Shown here: in pieces, positions 1 to 6,017 of the stretch
How the letters are laid out: each line of letters starts with the position of its first letter
Numbering within the stretch: position 1 is the first letter of the stretch
NCBI GenBank assembly: GCA_011390695.1
Contig: JAABRW010000048.1
Coordinates: 1 to 6,179, forward strand
Reading direction: 5' to 3'
DNA from: Desulfotignum sp.
GTDB taxonomy: Bacteria; Desulfobacterota; Desulfobacteria; Desulfobacterales; Desulfobacteraceae
DNA length: 6,179 nucleotides
Made by a program: the position numbers and the translations under genes
The notes under the pieces: generated by a model
What the model was told of the DNA's origin: nothing
The model's database searches: none
Seen by the model: the letters and a program-made list of their open reading frames with translations, nothing else

Positions 1-92
1 TTTTCAAATACAAACGCCGCAAAGGGTATAGAAAGATGCAGGGCCACAGACAACTATATACTGAAATCAAAATCGAGTCTATTTCAGCCTAA
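1..92 (+). CDS. rplU: 50S ribosomal protein bL21, C-terminal end (partial)
   Basis: Only the last 29 residues are in the window; reading in frame from base 3 gives a lysine/arginine-rich tail ending in TAA at 90-92. It contains [16 protein letters not shown] followed by YTEIKIESI, the typical bL21 C-terminus (family pattern KRRKxYRxxxGHRQxxTxIKI). bL21 is a 50S subunit protein that binds 23S rRNA. The position directly before rpmA and obgE is the classical rplU-rpmA-obg order, which supports the call despite the short fragment. The start and any operon promoter lie outside the window. The stop codon abuts the ribosome binding site of rpmA. Confidence 0.93.
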   Translation, partial: FKYKRRKGYRKMQGHRQLYTEIKIESISA

Positions 93-97
93 AGGAG
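93..97 (+). promoter_or_regulatory. Ribosome binding site of rpmA
   Basis: AGGAG lies 8 bases before the ATG at 106, immediately after the rplU stop codon. The spacing and strength fix the rpmA start and fit the high translation expected of a ribosomal protein gene. Confidence 0.85.
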
Positions 98-105
98 ATA
101 AACAC

Positions 106-360
106 ATGTCACATAAAAAAGCAGCAGGCAGTTCAAAGAACGGCCGGGATTCAAACGCCCAGCGCCGGGGGGTGAAAAGATTCGGCGGAGAAGCAGTGGT
201 GGCAGGCAATATCATTGTCAGGCAGGTGGGCACCAAAATCCATCCGGGTAACAATGTGGGCATGGGCAGAGACTACACCCTGTTTGCAAAAATCGACGGT
301 GTGGTGACCTTTGAAAGACAAGGCCGGGACCGTAAAAAAGTCAGTGTTTATGCCGCGTGA
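106..360 (+). CDS. rpmA: 50S ribosomal protein bL27
   Basis: An 84-residue protein of normal length for bL27, a small basic protein of the 50S subunit whose N-terminal tail reaches toward the peptidyl transferase centre. The start [16 protein letters not shown] matches the family signature (E. coli type MAHKKAGGSTRNGRDS). The middle carries the conserved [20 protein letters not shown] block (about residues 25-40) and [18 protein letters not shown] (about 42-59). The tail has the usual basic RKKVSVY sequence. There is no cleavable N-terminal extension of the kind seen in Firmicutes. The gene starts 13 bases after the rplU stop behind a strong ribosome binding site. Its TGA overlaps the GTG start of obgE by four bases. 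Confidence 0.98.
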   Translation: MSHKKAAGSSKNGRDSNAQRRGVKRFGGEAVVAGNIIVRQVGTKIHPGNNVGMGRDYTLFAKIDGVVTFERQGRDRKKVSVYAA

Positions 361-1352
361 AATTTGTAGATGAAGCAGTTATTACCATCAGGTCCGGTGA
401 TGGCGGCCGGGGATGCACCTCTTTTCGCAGAGAACGCTTCATTGAGCGGGGCGGGCCTGATGGTGGAGACGGTGGGGATGGCGGACATGTCATACTGAGG
501 GCAGATCCGGGCAAACGCACCCTGTATGACTTTCGCCGACAGAAAATGCGCCGTGCCAAGAACGGAGCCCCGGGAATGGGCAAGCAGAAACACGGCAAAA
601 ACGGCAGCCACTGCTATATCGATCTTCCCCCCGGAACCCTGGTGACCCGGAAAGATACAAATGAGATCATTGCGGATCTCACTGATCCCGGCGAAGAAAT
701 CATCATTGCCCGTGGCGGAAAGGGCGGCCGGGGCAATAAACGGTTTGCCACTTCCACCAACCGGGCCCCCCGGTATTCCCAACCGGGCCTTCCCGGTATT
801 GAACTCGCACTGAAGCTGGAACTGAAACTTCTGGCAGATGTAGGTATTGTGGGGCTGCCCAATGCAGGCAAATCCACTTTAATTTCCGCCATGTCCGGGG
901 CCCGACCCAAAATTGCCGACTATCCGTTCACCACCCTTACCCCAACTTTGGGCATGGTGGAGCCACCATTTGGAGAACCCTTTGCCGTGGCTGATATTCC
1001 CGGACTTATTGAAGGGGCCCACCAGGGAACCGGCTTGGGAATCAAATTTCTCAAGCATATTGAACGTACCGGCATATTGATCCATCTCATTGACGCCGGG
1101 ACTATAGATCCTGAATCCCCCCTTGCCGCTTTTACCATGATCAACCGGGAACTGGCCCTTTACAGCAGTTCTCTTGCCGAAAAATCCCAGATCGTCGTGC
1201 TCAACAAAACAGATCTTACCGGTACTGAGCACCGGATGGACAGTTTTCGAAAAGCACTGCCACACCTTGAAATCCATACAGTTTCAGCGATCACCGGCAA
1301 AGGGATTGACATGCTTATAAAAGTGCTTTCATCCAGACTCCAAAAAAGGTAA
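357..1352 (+). CDS. obgE: GTPase Obg (CgtA), 50S ribosome assembly GTPase
   Basis: A 331-residue cytoplasmic GTPase of the TRAFAC Obg family, which acts in late 50S assembly and is linked to the stringent response. Residues 1 to about 158 form the glycine-rich Obg fold, with repeats such as [19 protein letters not shown] and GGKGGRGN. Residues about 160-331 form the G domain: P-loop GLPNAGKST (166-174), switch [10 protein letters not shown] (191-199), DIPGLIEGA (213-221), NKTD (283-286) and SAITGKG (310-316). The protein ends just after the G domain, so the variable C-terminal OCT domain of some relatives is absent. The start is GTG, overlapping the rpmA stop as GTGA, with no strong ribosome binding site. 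Translation is therefore probably coupled to rpmA, which may keep Obg level below that of bL27. Confidence 0.97.
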   Translation: MKFVDEAVITIRSGDGGRGCTSFRRERFIERGGPDGGDGGDGGHVILRADPGKRTLYDFRRQKMRRAKNGAPGMGKQKHGKNGSHCYIDLPPGTLVTRKDTNEIIADLTDPGEEIIIARGGKGGRGNKRFATSTNRAPRYSQPGLPGIELALKLELKLLADVGIVGLPNAGKSTLISAMSGARPKIADYPFTTLTPTLGMVEPPFGEPFAVADIPGLIEGAHQGTGLGIKFLKHIERTGILIHLIDAGTIDPESPLAAFTMINRELALYSSSLAEKSQIVVLNKTDLTGTEHRMDSFRKALPHLEIHTVSAITGKGIDMLIKVLSSRLQKR

Positions 1353-1356
1353 TCTC

Positions 1357-2004
1357 ATGGATGCCGGGCTTTTTGGGGGAACATTCAACCCGATTCACAA
1401 TGGCCATATCCGGGTTGCCAGTCATGTGAAGCAGCAGTATAATCTTTCTAAAATATTTTTTTTTCCTTCTGCCTCACCCCCGCACAAAACCAACACCAAC
1501 CTGGCACCGGCCCGGGACAGGTACGCCATGGTGGAACAAAGCCTGGCAGGCATGGACGGGTTTTATGCATCTGATATTGAACTGTCCCGAACAGGTCCCT
1601 CCTATACCATAGATACCATCCATGCATTTGAGAAACAATATGGACCAGGTGTCCGGTTTTTTTTGCTGATGGGATCAGATGCATTTTTCGACACCCCTTC
1701 CTGGAAAAAATACAAATCCATATATCTGGCCATCTCCATTATTGTGATGCCCAGAGGCGCAAATGGACAAAGCCGGGCCATTGCATCCTTTCTTGACGAA
1801 CACATATCAAAAGGATACACATGGAACAAAGAAAAAAAACAATTCACCCATGACAGGCTGCAGCCCATATATATCTGTCATGTACCCAAAATTGATATTT
1901 CATCCACCATGATACGCAACCGAGTGAAAAAAAATATTTCCATAAAAGGACTTGTCCCCTCCCCGGTGGAGGAGATTATCAGCAAAAGGAATTTATATTT
2001 ATGA
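1357..2004 (+). CDS. nadD: Nicotinate-nucleotide adenylyltransferase
   Basis: A 215-residue enzyme that transfers AMP from ATP to nicotinate mononucleotide, giving deamido-NAD in NAD biosynthesis. It belongs to the nucleotidyltransferase superfamily with a Rossmann-like fold. Visible motifs are GGTFNPIHNGH at 7-17 (the HxGH-type ATP-binding motif), PPHK at 41-44, GPSYTIDT at 80-87, GSDAF at 106-110, and ISSTMIR at 181-187 (the ISSTxIR nucleotide-binding motif near the C-terminus). Length is normal. The ATG lies 4 bases after the obgE stop, and AAAGG at the end of obgE serves as ribosome binding site. The TGA overlaps the rsfS ATG. The gene is richer in A/T runs than its neighbours, with four homopolymers of 8-9 bases. 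Confidence 0.96.
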   Translation: MDAGLFGGTFNPIHNGHIRVASHVKQQYNLSKIFFFPSASPPHKTNTNLAPARDRYAMVEQSLAGMDGFYASDIELSRTGPSYTIDTIHAFEKQYGPGVRFFLLMGSDAFFDTPSWKKYKSIYLAISIIVMPRGANGQSRAIASFLDEHISKGYTWNKEKKQFTHDRLQPIYICHVPKIDISSTMIRNRVKKNISIKGLVPSPVEEIISKRNLYL

Positions 2005-2372
2005 CAGTGCTTTCCGAAGAATTCAGGCCCTATCTGTCCTCTGTTTTCAACCGAAAACCCCAATCCGTTACCGCCATTGAGGTGAAAGCGTATACCTCAT
2101 ACACCGATGTGCTGGTCATTGTGGAAGCCGGTTCCCACCGCCAGGTCACTGCTATTGCCGAACACATCATCACCCGGTTGAAGGCTGATAAAATCACGGC
2201 TCTGGGAACAGAAGGCGTTAAGGAAGGAGAATGGGCTTTGCTGGATTATGGAAATATCATCATCCATGTTTTTGAAACCAGGGCCAAAACATTTTACGAC
2301 CTTGAAGGTCTGTGGGGTGATGCCCCGCGCATCGATCTGTCTGAATTTGCATCACCCGGCCAGATTTCCTGA
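2001..2372 (+). CDS. rsfS: Ribosome silencing factor RsfS
   Basis: A 123-residue protein of the RsfS/Iojap/DUF143 family. Family members bind uL14 on the 50S subunit and block joining with the 30S, lowering translation in starvation. Sequence signs are SHRQVTAIAEHI (45-56), the EG at 71-72, W78, LDYGNIIIHVF (81-91) and FYDLEGLWGDAP (98-109), which together form the conserved C-terminal half of the family. The start ATG overlaps the nadD stop as ATGA. AAAGGA at 1985-1990, 10 bases upstream, is a plausible ribosome binding site. The nadD-rsfS pairing is very common. It is the last gene of the ribosomal operon; no clear hairpin terminator directly follows. Confidence 0.94.
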   Translation: MTVLSEEFRPYLSSVFNRKPQSVTAIEVKAYTSYTDVLVIVEAGSHRQVTAIAEHIITRLKADKITALGTEGVKEGEWALLDYGNIIIHVFETRAKTFYDLEGLWGDAPRIDLSEFASPGQIS

Positions 2373-2391
2373 TAACCCTGCAGATGAAAAA

Positions 2392-2433
2392 TTTAGCTTT
2401 TAGCTTTTAGCTGTTAGCTTTTAGCTTTTAGCT
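2392..2433 (+). repeat. Tandem heptanucleotide repeat, six copies of TTTAGCT
   Basis: Six head-to-tail 7-base units, TTTAGCT, fill 42 bases; the fourth is GTTAGCT and the others are identical. The array begins 19 bases after the rsfS stop codon and ends 58 bases before the next start. AGCT is self-complementary, so adjacent units could form four-base hairpins with three-base loops in RNA or single-stranded DNA. Short heptamer tandem arrays of this sort are known between genes in several bacterial groups, but their function is mostly unknown. Copy number probably varies between strains (inference). Confidence 0.9.
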
Positions 2434-2491
2434 GAGTACTGATGGCTTTCATATATAAATTTTTGACAAAGGATATTATCAAAAACTGATT

Positions 2492-3001
2492 ATGGAACAG
2501 ATAAAAGATTATATCACCGGAAAAGATATCAACAATGTCGGCCCGGAAGTGAGCCGACAGAACTTTGAAAAATTTCTGGTGGAGACCAAAGGCTACAAAA
2601 AAAAGGAAATCCTGGTGGATGTACCCCTGACTGTCCAGTTCAAGGGGACCGATTATCATTCTTTCATCGACCTTGTTGTGTGTGTGGAAAAACAACCGGT
2701 CATGGCGGTCACCTGCGTGGCCGGTTCCATCGGTTCCTATGAACGGGAAATCCTGGCAGGGGCAAGGCTTTTGCAGGATGACTTCCAGATTCCTTTTGCC
2801 GTATCCACTGACGGGAAAAATGCCGTTATCATGGACACCCTTTCCGGCCGGACCGTGGGCAAAACATTGTCTGATATCTTCTCCCGGGAAGAAATCATAA
2901 AAATGCTGCCGAATCTTACCTTTTTGCCTTTTGACAAAACAAAAAAGGAACGGGAAATGATCATTTACCGTTCCTTTAATTTGGAAAAGATTAACAGATA
3001 A
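2492..3001 (+). CDS. Standalone HsdR N-terminal-like (HSDR_N) protein, probably nuclease-inactive
   Basis: A 169-residue soluble protein resembling the N-terminal domain of type I restriction enzyme R subunits (HSDR_N, PD-(D/E)XK fold). The pattern seen is DYITGKDINNVGPEVSRQ (6-23), KGYKKKEILVDVPL (33-46), then SFIDLVVCVEKQPVMAVTC (57-75), followed by GSYEREILAGARLL and IPFAVSTDGKNAVIMDTLSG. E19 and D60 could be the conserved acidic residues, but the expected ExK catalytic pair reads V-T-C at 73-75, so catalysis seems lost. There is no helicase, HsdM or HsdS nearby, so this is not a restriction system. The ATG has a poor ribosome binding site (AAAGGA is 18 bases upstream). No ATG, GTG or TTG start lies upstream in frame before the stop codon at 2456-2458. 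Function unknown; similar single-domain proteins occur in other Desulfobacterota. Confidence 0.72.
   Translation: MEQIKDYITGKDINNVGPEVSRQNFEKFLVETKGYKKKEILVDVPLTVQFKGTDYHSFIDLVVCVEKQPVMAVTCVAGSIGSYEREILAGARLLQDDFQIPFAVSTDGKNAVIMDTLSGRTVGKTLSDIFSREEIIKMLPNLTFLPFDKTKKEREMIIYRSFNLEKINR
2936..2982. terminator. Probable bidirectional intrinsic terminator inside the 3' end of the HSDR_N gene
   Basis: Arms 2944-2960 and 2961-2977 are reverse complements over 17 bases with one mismatch (2954/2967), giving a long stem with a GATC loop. On the plus strand the stem is followed by TTTAATTT. On the minus strand it is followed by TTTTTTGTTTTG, a strong T-tract. The element would end the minus-strand carboxytransferase/HEAT transcripts just beyond their last stop at 3011. 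Less strongly, it would end the plus-strand transcript, although it lies before the plus-strand stop codon at 2999-3001. Confidence 0.72.
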
Positions 3002-3010
3002 AATACAGCT

Positions 3011-3688
3011 TTATGCTCTGGGCACTTCCTTGCTGCAATGTTTGCAAAGGGTGGCCCGTTTTTTGATTATTTCCGCACAATAGGGACATTCTCTGGTAAA
3101 ATGGCGTTCATGAAGCTGTTCAACCGCAGCCTGCACCCCTTCAACCAGTACTGGCGTGGGAAATTTGTGGTTCACCAGATGTTCAATGGCTTCCACTTCC
3201 CCCAGTTCTCCCACCATTTCAGCTGCCTTGAGCCGGGCCCTGCCGGGTATGGCCGGATCCAGAAGGATTTTTAAAATCTCGTCCCAGTCTCTGGCAATAT
3301 AATAATCGGTGAGAATGGAAAAGGTTTTTTTGGTCAACTCTTTTTTTGCTTCCTGCTCAATAAGGGCGGCATCATCCAGTTTGCCGCCGGTGGCTCCCAC
3401 AGGGCTGAACACAGGCATGTATTCAAAATTGTGCTGTCCCGGTTCGTTGATACACCGGTAGGAGGCAGGCGCTTCCATGGTTTCCTGCAGATGCTCCCAT
3501 CCACCTTTATAGGACGGGCAGTCATCGTTGAAACAGACAAACAGGTACGGGGTGCCCCACCCCAGCCCGTCTGAAAAATTGATGGGCGGCACTTCCCACA
3601 GGGTCATTTCCCGGGTACAGTGGGGGCAGGCCGGTTTGTCCATCTTGATGTATCGTTCAAGTAGTTCTTCTTTGGTTTCAAATGCCAT
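3011..3688 (-). CDS. HEAT-like helical protein with cysteine pairs (zinc ribbon) at both ends
   Basis: A 225-residue soluble protein with no signal peptide or membrane segment. The N-terminal part has CPHC (21-24) and CFNDDC (C52, C57), a likely four-cysteine metal site. Residues about 100-195 are helical and HEAT-like (ILLDPAIPGRARLKAAEMVGELG then VEAIEHLVNHKF). The C-terminus has a zinc ribbon, CPYC at 201-204 and CKHC at 215-218. The ATG at 3688 is preferred because AAAGGAG sits 9 bases upstream; a longer reading from a TTG at 3757 adds 23 residues with no ribosome binding site. It follows the biotin carboxytransferase gene by 69 bases, with a candidate promoter between. The function is unknown. 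Linkage suggests a role near the carboxytransferase, such as assembly or regulation (inference). The stop codon faces the HSDR_N gene across 9 bases. Confidence 0.8.
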   Translation of the reverse strand: MAFETKEELLERYIKMDKPACPHCTREMTLWEVPPINFSDGLGWGTPYLFVCFNDDCPSYKGGWEHLQETMEAPASYRCINEPGQHNFEYMPVFSPVGATGGKLDDAALIEQEAKKELTKKTFSILTDYYIARDWDEILKILLDPAIPGRARLKAAEMVGELGEVEAIEHLVNHKFPTPVLVEGVQAAVEQLHERHFTRECPYCAEIIKKRATLCKHCSKEVPRA

Positions 3689-3697
3689 TATTCTTAT

Positions 3698-3704
3698 CTC
3701 CTTT
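3698..3704 (-). promoter_or_regulatory. Ribosome binding site deciding the start of the HEAT/zinc-ribbon gene
   Basis: On the minus strand AAAGGAG lies 9 bases before the ATG at 3688. This makes the ATG the likely start rather than the in-frame TTG at 3757. Confidence 0.8.
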
Positions 3705-3729
3705 GGTAGTCTGACGGCTTCAGTCAAAG

Positions 3730-3757
3730 AAAATAAGCAGCCACCCCTTTTTGTCAA
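3730..3757 (-). promoter_or_regulatory. Candidate sigma-70 promoter for the HEAT/zinc-ribbon gene
   Basis: On the minus strand, a perfect TTGACA (3757-3752) is followed after 16 bases by TATTTT (3735-3730), which matches the -10 consensus at four of six positions. Transcription would start near 3723, leaving a leader of about 35 bases with the ribosome binding site. It lies in the gap after the carboxytransferase stop codon, so the gene could be expressed both from the operon and independently. Confidence 0.42.
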
Positions 3758-5743
3758 TCAGGCAGGTGCAATAACTGCCAGTACATCATCTTTTGCCACT
3801 GAATCACCTGTATCAAAATAAATGGCTGTGACAACCCCTCCCACAGGTGCGGGCAGGGCATTTTCCATTTTCATGGCCTCGATGACCACAACGGTTTCGC
3901 CTTCATCCACTGCGTCCCCCACCTTTTTTTCATGTTTTATCACCATGCCGGGCATGGGCGCCTTTATGGGAGTGCCTTCAGTGTCGGCAGCCGGTGGAGC
4001 AGGAGCAGGTTTGACCTCAGGAGCAGGCTCTGCCGGCTGTGCCGGTGCAGCAGGGGCTGCTGATTTTTGGGCCCCGGCAACAGGCCCGGGCTGTGCCGAA
4101 GATCCAGAGGTGCTGCCCTCTTCTTCCACCCCCACTTCAAAAGCATCTCCTTCCACAAACACCTTGAAAATCCGGGTATTCTCTGTTTTTTCAAAGGCGG
4201 GCTTTTCCACCAGTTCCCCGGCTTTGGCTTTTTTGATCAAGGCATCCTGTTTTTTGACATCTTCCAGGGTGACGGGTTTAAGGCTGTTCGGTACCGGTTC
4301 CAATCCGTATTTCTGCTTGAGAAATTTTTTGCCTGTCACAGGAAACAACGCATACAGCAACAGGTCTTCATCATCTCTGGCAAGATCTCCTATTTCTGCA
4401 CGGGCTTTTTCCAGCTCCGGTTCCAGCACCTGGGCCGGACGGCAGGAAATGGGTTCTTCTCCTCTGGGATAGCCTTTCAATGCTTTTTTCTGGACCTCCG
4501 GATCTATGGGCACGGAGGTTTTGCCGTACAGCCCGTAACACAGATCTTTCACCTGGCCGGAAACCATCTTGTACCGCTCATCTTCAGTATCAAACAGCAC
4601 ATTGTTCACGGTCTGGGTGCCCACAATCTGGCTGGTGGGCGTAACCAGGGGCACCTGGCCCAGCTCCTTTCTCACCCGGGGCAGTTCCCTGTATACCTGG
4701 TCGATCTTGTCCAGAGAGTCCATCTCCCGCAGCTGGTTCACCAGGTTGGAAAGCATACCGCCCGGGGTCTGGTGCAGCAGCACATTGATGTCAATGAGAG
4801 ACACTTTTGTGTCATCCAGAAGATGCTTGTACTTGGGCATGACCTCTTTTTCCAGAATTTCATTGATATCTGCCAGGGCCTTGATATCAAATCCCGTGTC
4901 CCTGCTGGTGCCCAGAAGGGTCATGACCAGGGGCTCCAGAGCAGCATGGGAGGTTCTGTAGGCGTAGGGGGTTACACAGGTGTCAATGATGTCCACCCCG
5001 GCTTCCACCGCCTTGAGATGGGTCATGGCGGACATCCCGGACGTAAAATGGCTGTGCAGGTGAATCAAGGGCTTCACATTGTCTTTCAGGGCCTTGACCA
5101 GTGCAAAGGCATCATAGGGGGCCATCAGGCCTGCCATATCCTTGACACAGATACTGTCCGCGCCCATATCTTCCAGCTCTTTGGCCTTTTTGATGTAATA
5201 ATCCAGGTTGTAGACCTCTCCCCCCAGACGGGGTTCGGTAAGGGTATAGCAGATACAGCCCTGGAAGTGGGCACCGCATTCTTTGATCACCGGCACCACG
5301 GTTTCAAAATTTCTGTAATCATTGAGGGCGTCAAAGGTACGGAATATTTCCAGGCCGTTGTCCACGGTTTTTTTCACAAACAGCTTGGCCACATCGTCGG
5401 CATAGTTCCGGTATCCCACAAGGTTCTGGCCCCGGAGCAGCATGGAAAACGGGGTTTTTTTAAAATACCGCTTCAATGTCCGCAGCCGCTGCCAGGGATC
5501 TTCCCCCAAAAACCTGTGCATGGTATCAAAGGTGGCCCCTCCCCACACCTCCACAGCCCAGAAACCAATCTCATCCATGCGCTCGGCTACGGGAATCATG
5601 TCTTCTGTTCTGCCCCTTGTGGCAAACAGAGACTGGTGCCCGTCCCGCAGGGAAATATCCTCCACTTTCAAGGGATTGTCCGCTTTGGGCCTGGCTTTGT
5701 CATAATTCATCTGTGTCATTTTAACCTGGGTGTGTTCTGTCAT
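3758..5743 (-). CDS. Pyruvate/oxaloacetate carboxyltransferase fused to a biotin carrier domain (PycB / OadA / transcarboxylase 5S-1.3S type)
   Basis: A 661-residue biotin protein that moves CO2 between biotin and pyruvate/oxaloacetate. Residues about 26-290 are the HMG-lyase-like TIM barrel: SLRDGHQSLFATR (31-43, with metal ligand D34), carboxylated-lysine motif VKDMAG with K201, and HLHSHFTSGM with metal ligands H228 and H230. Residues about 300-520 are the conserved PYC/OADA domain. An Ala/Pro-rich flexible linker (about 547-590) leads to the biotinyl domain (593-661), with EAMKMEN placing the biotin on K625. No biotin carboxylase domain is present, so the carboxyl donor is a partner protein. 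The start at 5743 has GGGAG 8 bases upstream. No sodium-pump (OadB) gene is visible. It could be pyruvate carboxylase subunit B, an oxaloacetate decarboxylase alpha chain, or the 5S-1.3S part of a transcarboxylase; the adjacent acyl-CoA carboxyltransferase favours the last. Confidence 0.93.
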   Translation of the reverse strand: MTEHTQVKMTQMNYDKARPKADNPLKVEDISLRDGHQSLFATRGRTEDMIPVAERMDEIGFWAVEVWGGATFDTMHRFLGEDPWQRLRTLKRYFKKTPFSMLLRGQNLVGYRNYADDVAKLFVKKTVDNGLEIFRTFDALNDYRNFETVVPVIKECGAHFQGCICYTLTEPRLGGEVYNLDYYIKKAKELEDMGADSICVKDMAGLMAPYDAFALVKALKDNVKPLIHLHSHFTSGMSAMTHLKAVEAGVDIIDTCVTPYAYRTSHAALEPLVMTLLGTSRDTGFDIKALADINEILEKEVMPKYKHLLDDTKVSLIDINVLLHQTPGGMLSNLVNQLREMDSLDKIDQVYRELPRVRKELGQVPLVTPTSQIVGTQTVNNVLFDTEDERYKMVSGQVKDLCYGLYGKTSVPIDPEVQKKALKGYPRGEEPISCRPAQVLEPELEKARAEIGDLARDDEDLLLYALFPVTGKKFLKQKYGLEPVPNSLKPVTLEDVKKQDALIKKAKAGELVEKPAFEKTENTRIFKVFVEGDAFEVGVEEEGSTSGSSAQPGPVAGAQKSAAPAAPAQPAEPAPEVKPAPAPPAADTEGTPIKAPMPGMVIKHEKKVGDAVDEGETVVVIEAMKMENALPAPVGGVVTAIYFDTGDSVAKDDVLAVIAPA

Positions 5744-5778
5744 CGCTATTTCTCCCGATAATATATTGTCATCAGCTT

Positions 5779-6003
5779 CTATCTAAACATCCGCAGCTGC
5801 ATCATGGTATTGGCCTGCATCTGGGACTGGCGCCCGGCCATGCCCCATACATTGTGGGTGTGGCCTGTCAGTATTCTGGATGCAGGTTCTTTTATACCCG
5901 CAGTTTCTGCCTGTTCCGCCATATGCCGGGCATGTGCTTCTTCACTGGTTTTCATATGGGCATATACAGCTGCCAGGGCAGCTGTCCGTTTTTTAGGGTC
6001 CAT
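5779..6003 (-). CDS. Small soluble protein between two carboxyltransferase subunits, possible epsilon-like accessory subunit
   Basis: A 74-residue protein, not recognised by name. It has an alanine-rich, charged N-terminal helix (residues about 4-35), then a conserved-looking tail with NVWGMAGRQSQMQ (51-63) and MMQLRMFR at the end. It has no membrane segment, so it is not OadG or MmdD, the membrane-anchored small subunits of decarboxylase pumps. Its place between the carboxyltransferase genes, the small size, and the helix-then-Trp/Arg-rich-tail layout recall the epsilon subunits of actinobacterial acyl-CoA carboxylases, but only by analogy. The start ATG at 6003 has GGAAG 5 bases upstream and lies 14 bases after the previous stop. 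The next gene starts 35 bases beyond its TAG. It is most likely translated as part of the carboxyltransferase operon. Confidence 0.75.
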   Translation of the reverse strand: MDPKKRTAALAAVYAHMKTSEEAHARHMAEQAETAGIKEPASRILTGHTHNVWGMAGRQSQMQANTMMQLRMFR

Positions 6004-6017
6004 GGCATCTTCCTTTT

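Noticed and set aside
2373..2440. A classical intrinsic terminator right after rsfS
   Set aside because: No stem of useful length followed by a T-tract is visible; the repeat offers only 4-base stems. Read-through to the terminator near 2960 is possible.
2428..2457. A promoter using TATATA at 2452-2457 with TTAGCT from the repeat as -35
   Set aside because: The -10 is reasonable but the -35 match is poor and comes from the repeat unit, so the evidence is too weak to call.
2463..2493. A perfect TTGACA at 2463-2468 just before the HSDR_N gene, as a -35 box
   Set aside because: No -10 sequence sits at 16-18 bases, and transcription would begin inside the coding region, after the ATG.
2492..3001. 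A type I restriction-modification system
   Set aside because: Only an HsdR N-terminal-like domain is present; there is no helicase part, methylase or specificity subunit, and the catalytic residues look lost.
4067..5761. A 564-codon open frame on the plus strand opposite the biotin carboxytransferase gene, and a 216-codon one at 3822-4472
   Set aside because: Both lie antisense to a gene with clear catalytic motifs. Their products are low-complexity or histidine/glycine-rich without recognisable domains. They arise from the codon bias of the real gene.
5779..6003. The gamma/delta membrane subunit of a sodium-pumping decarboxylase (OadG/MmdD)
   Set aside because: The 74-residue protein has no hydrophobic segment long enough to cross a membrane.
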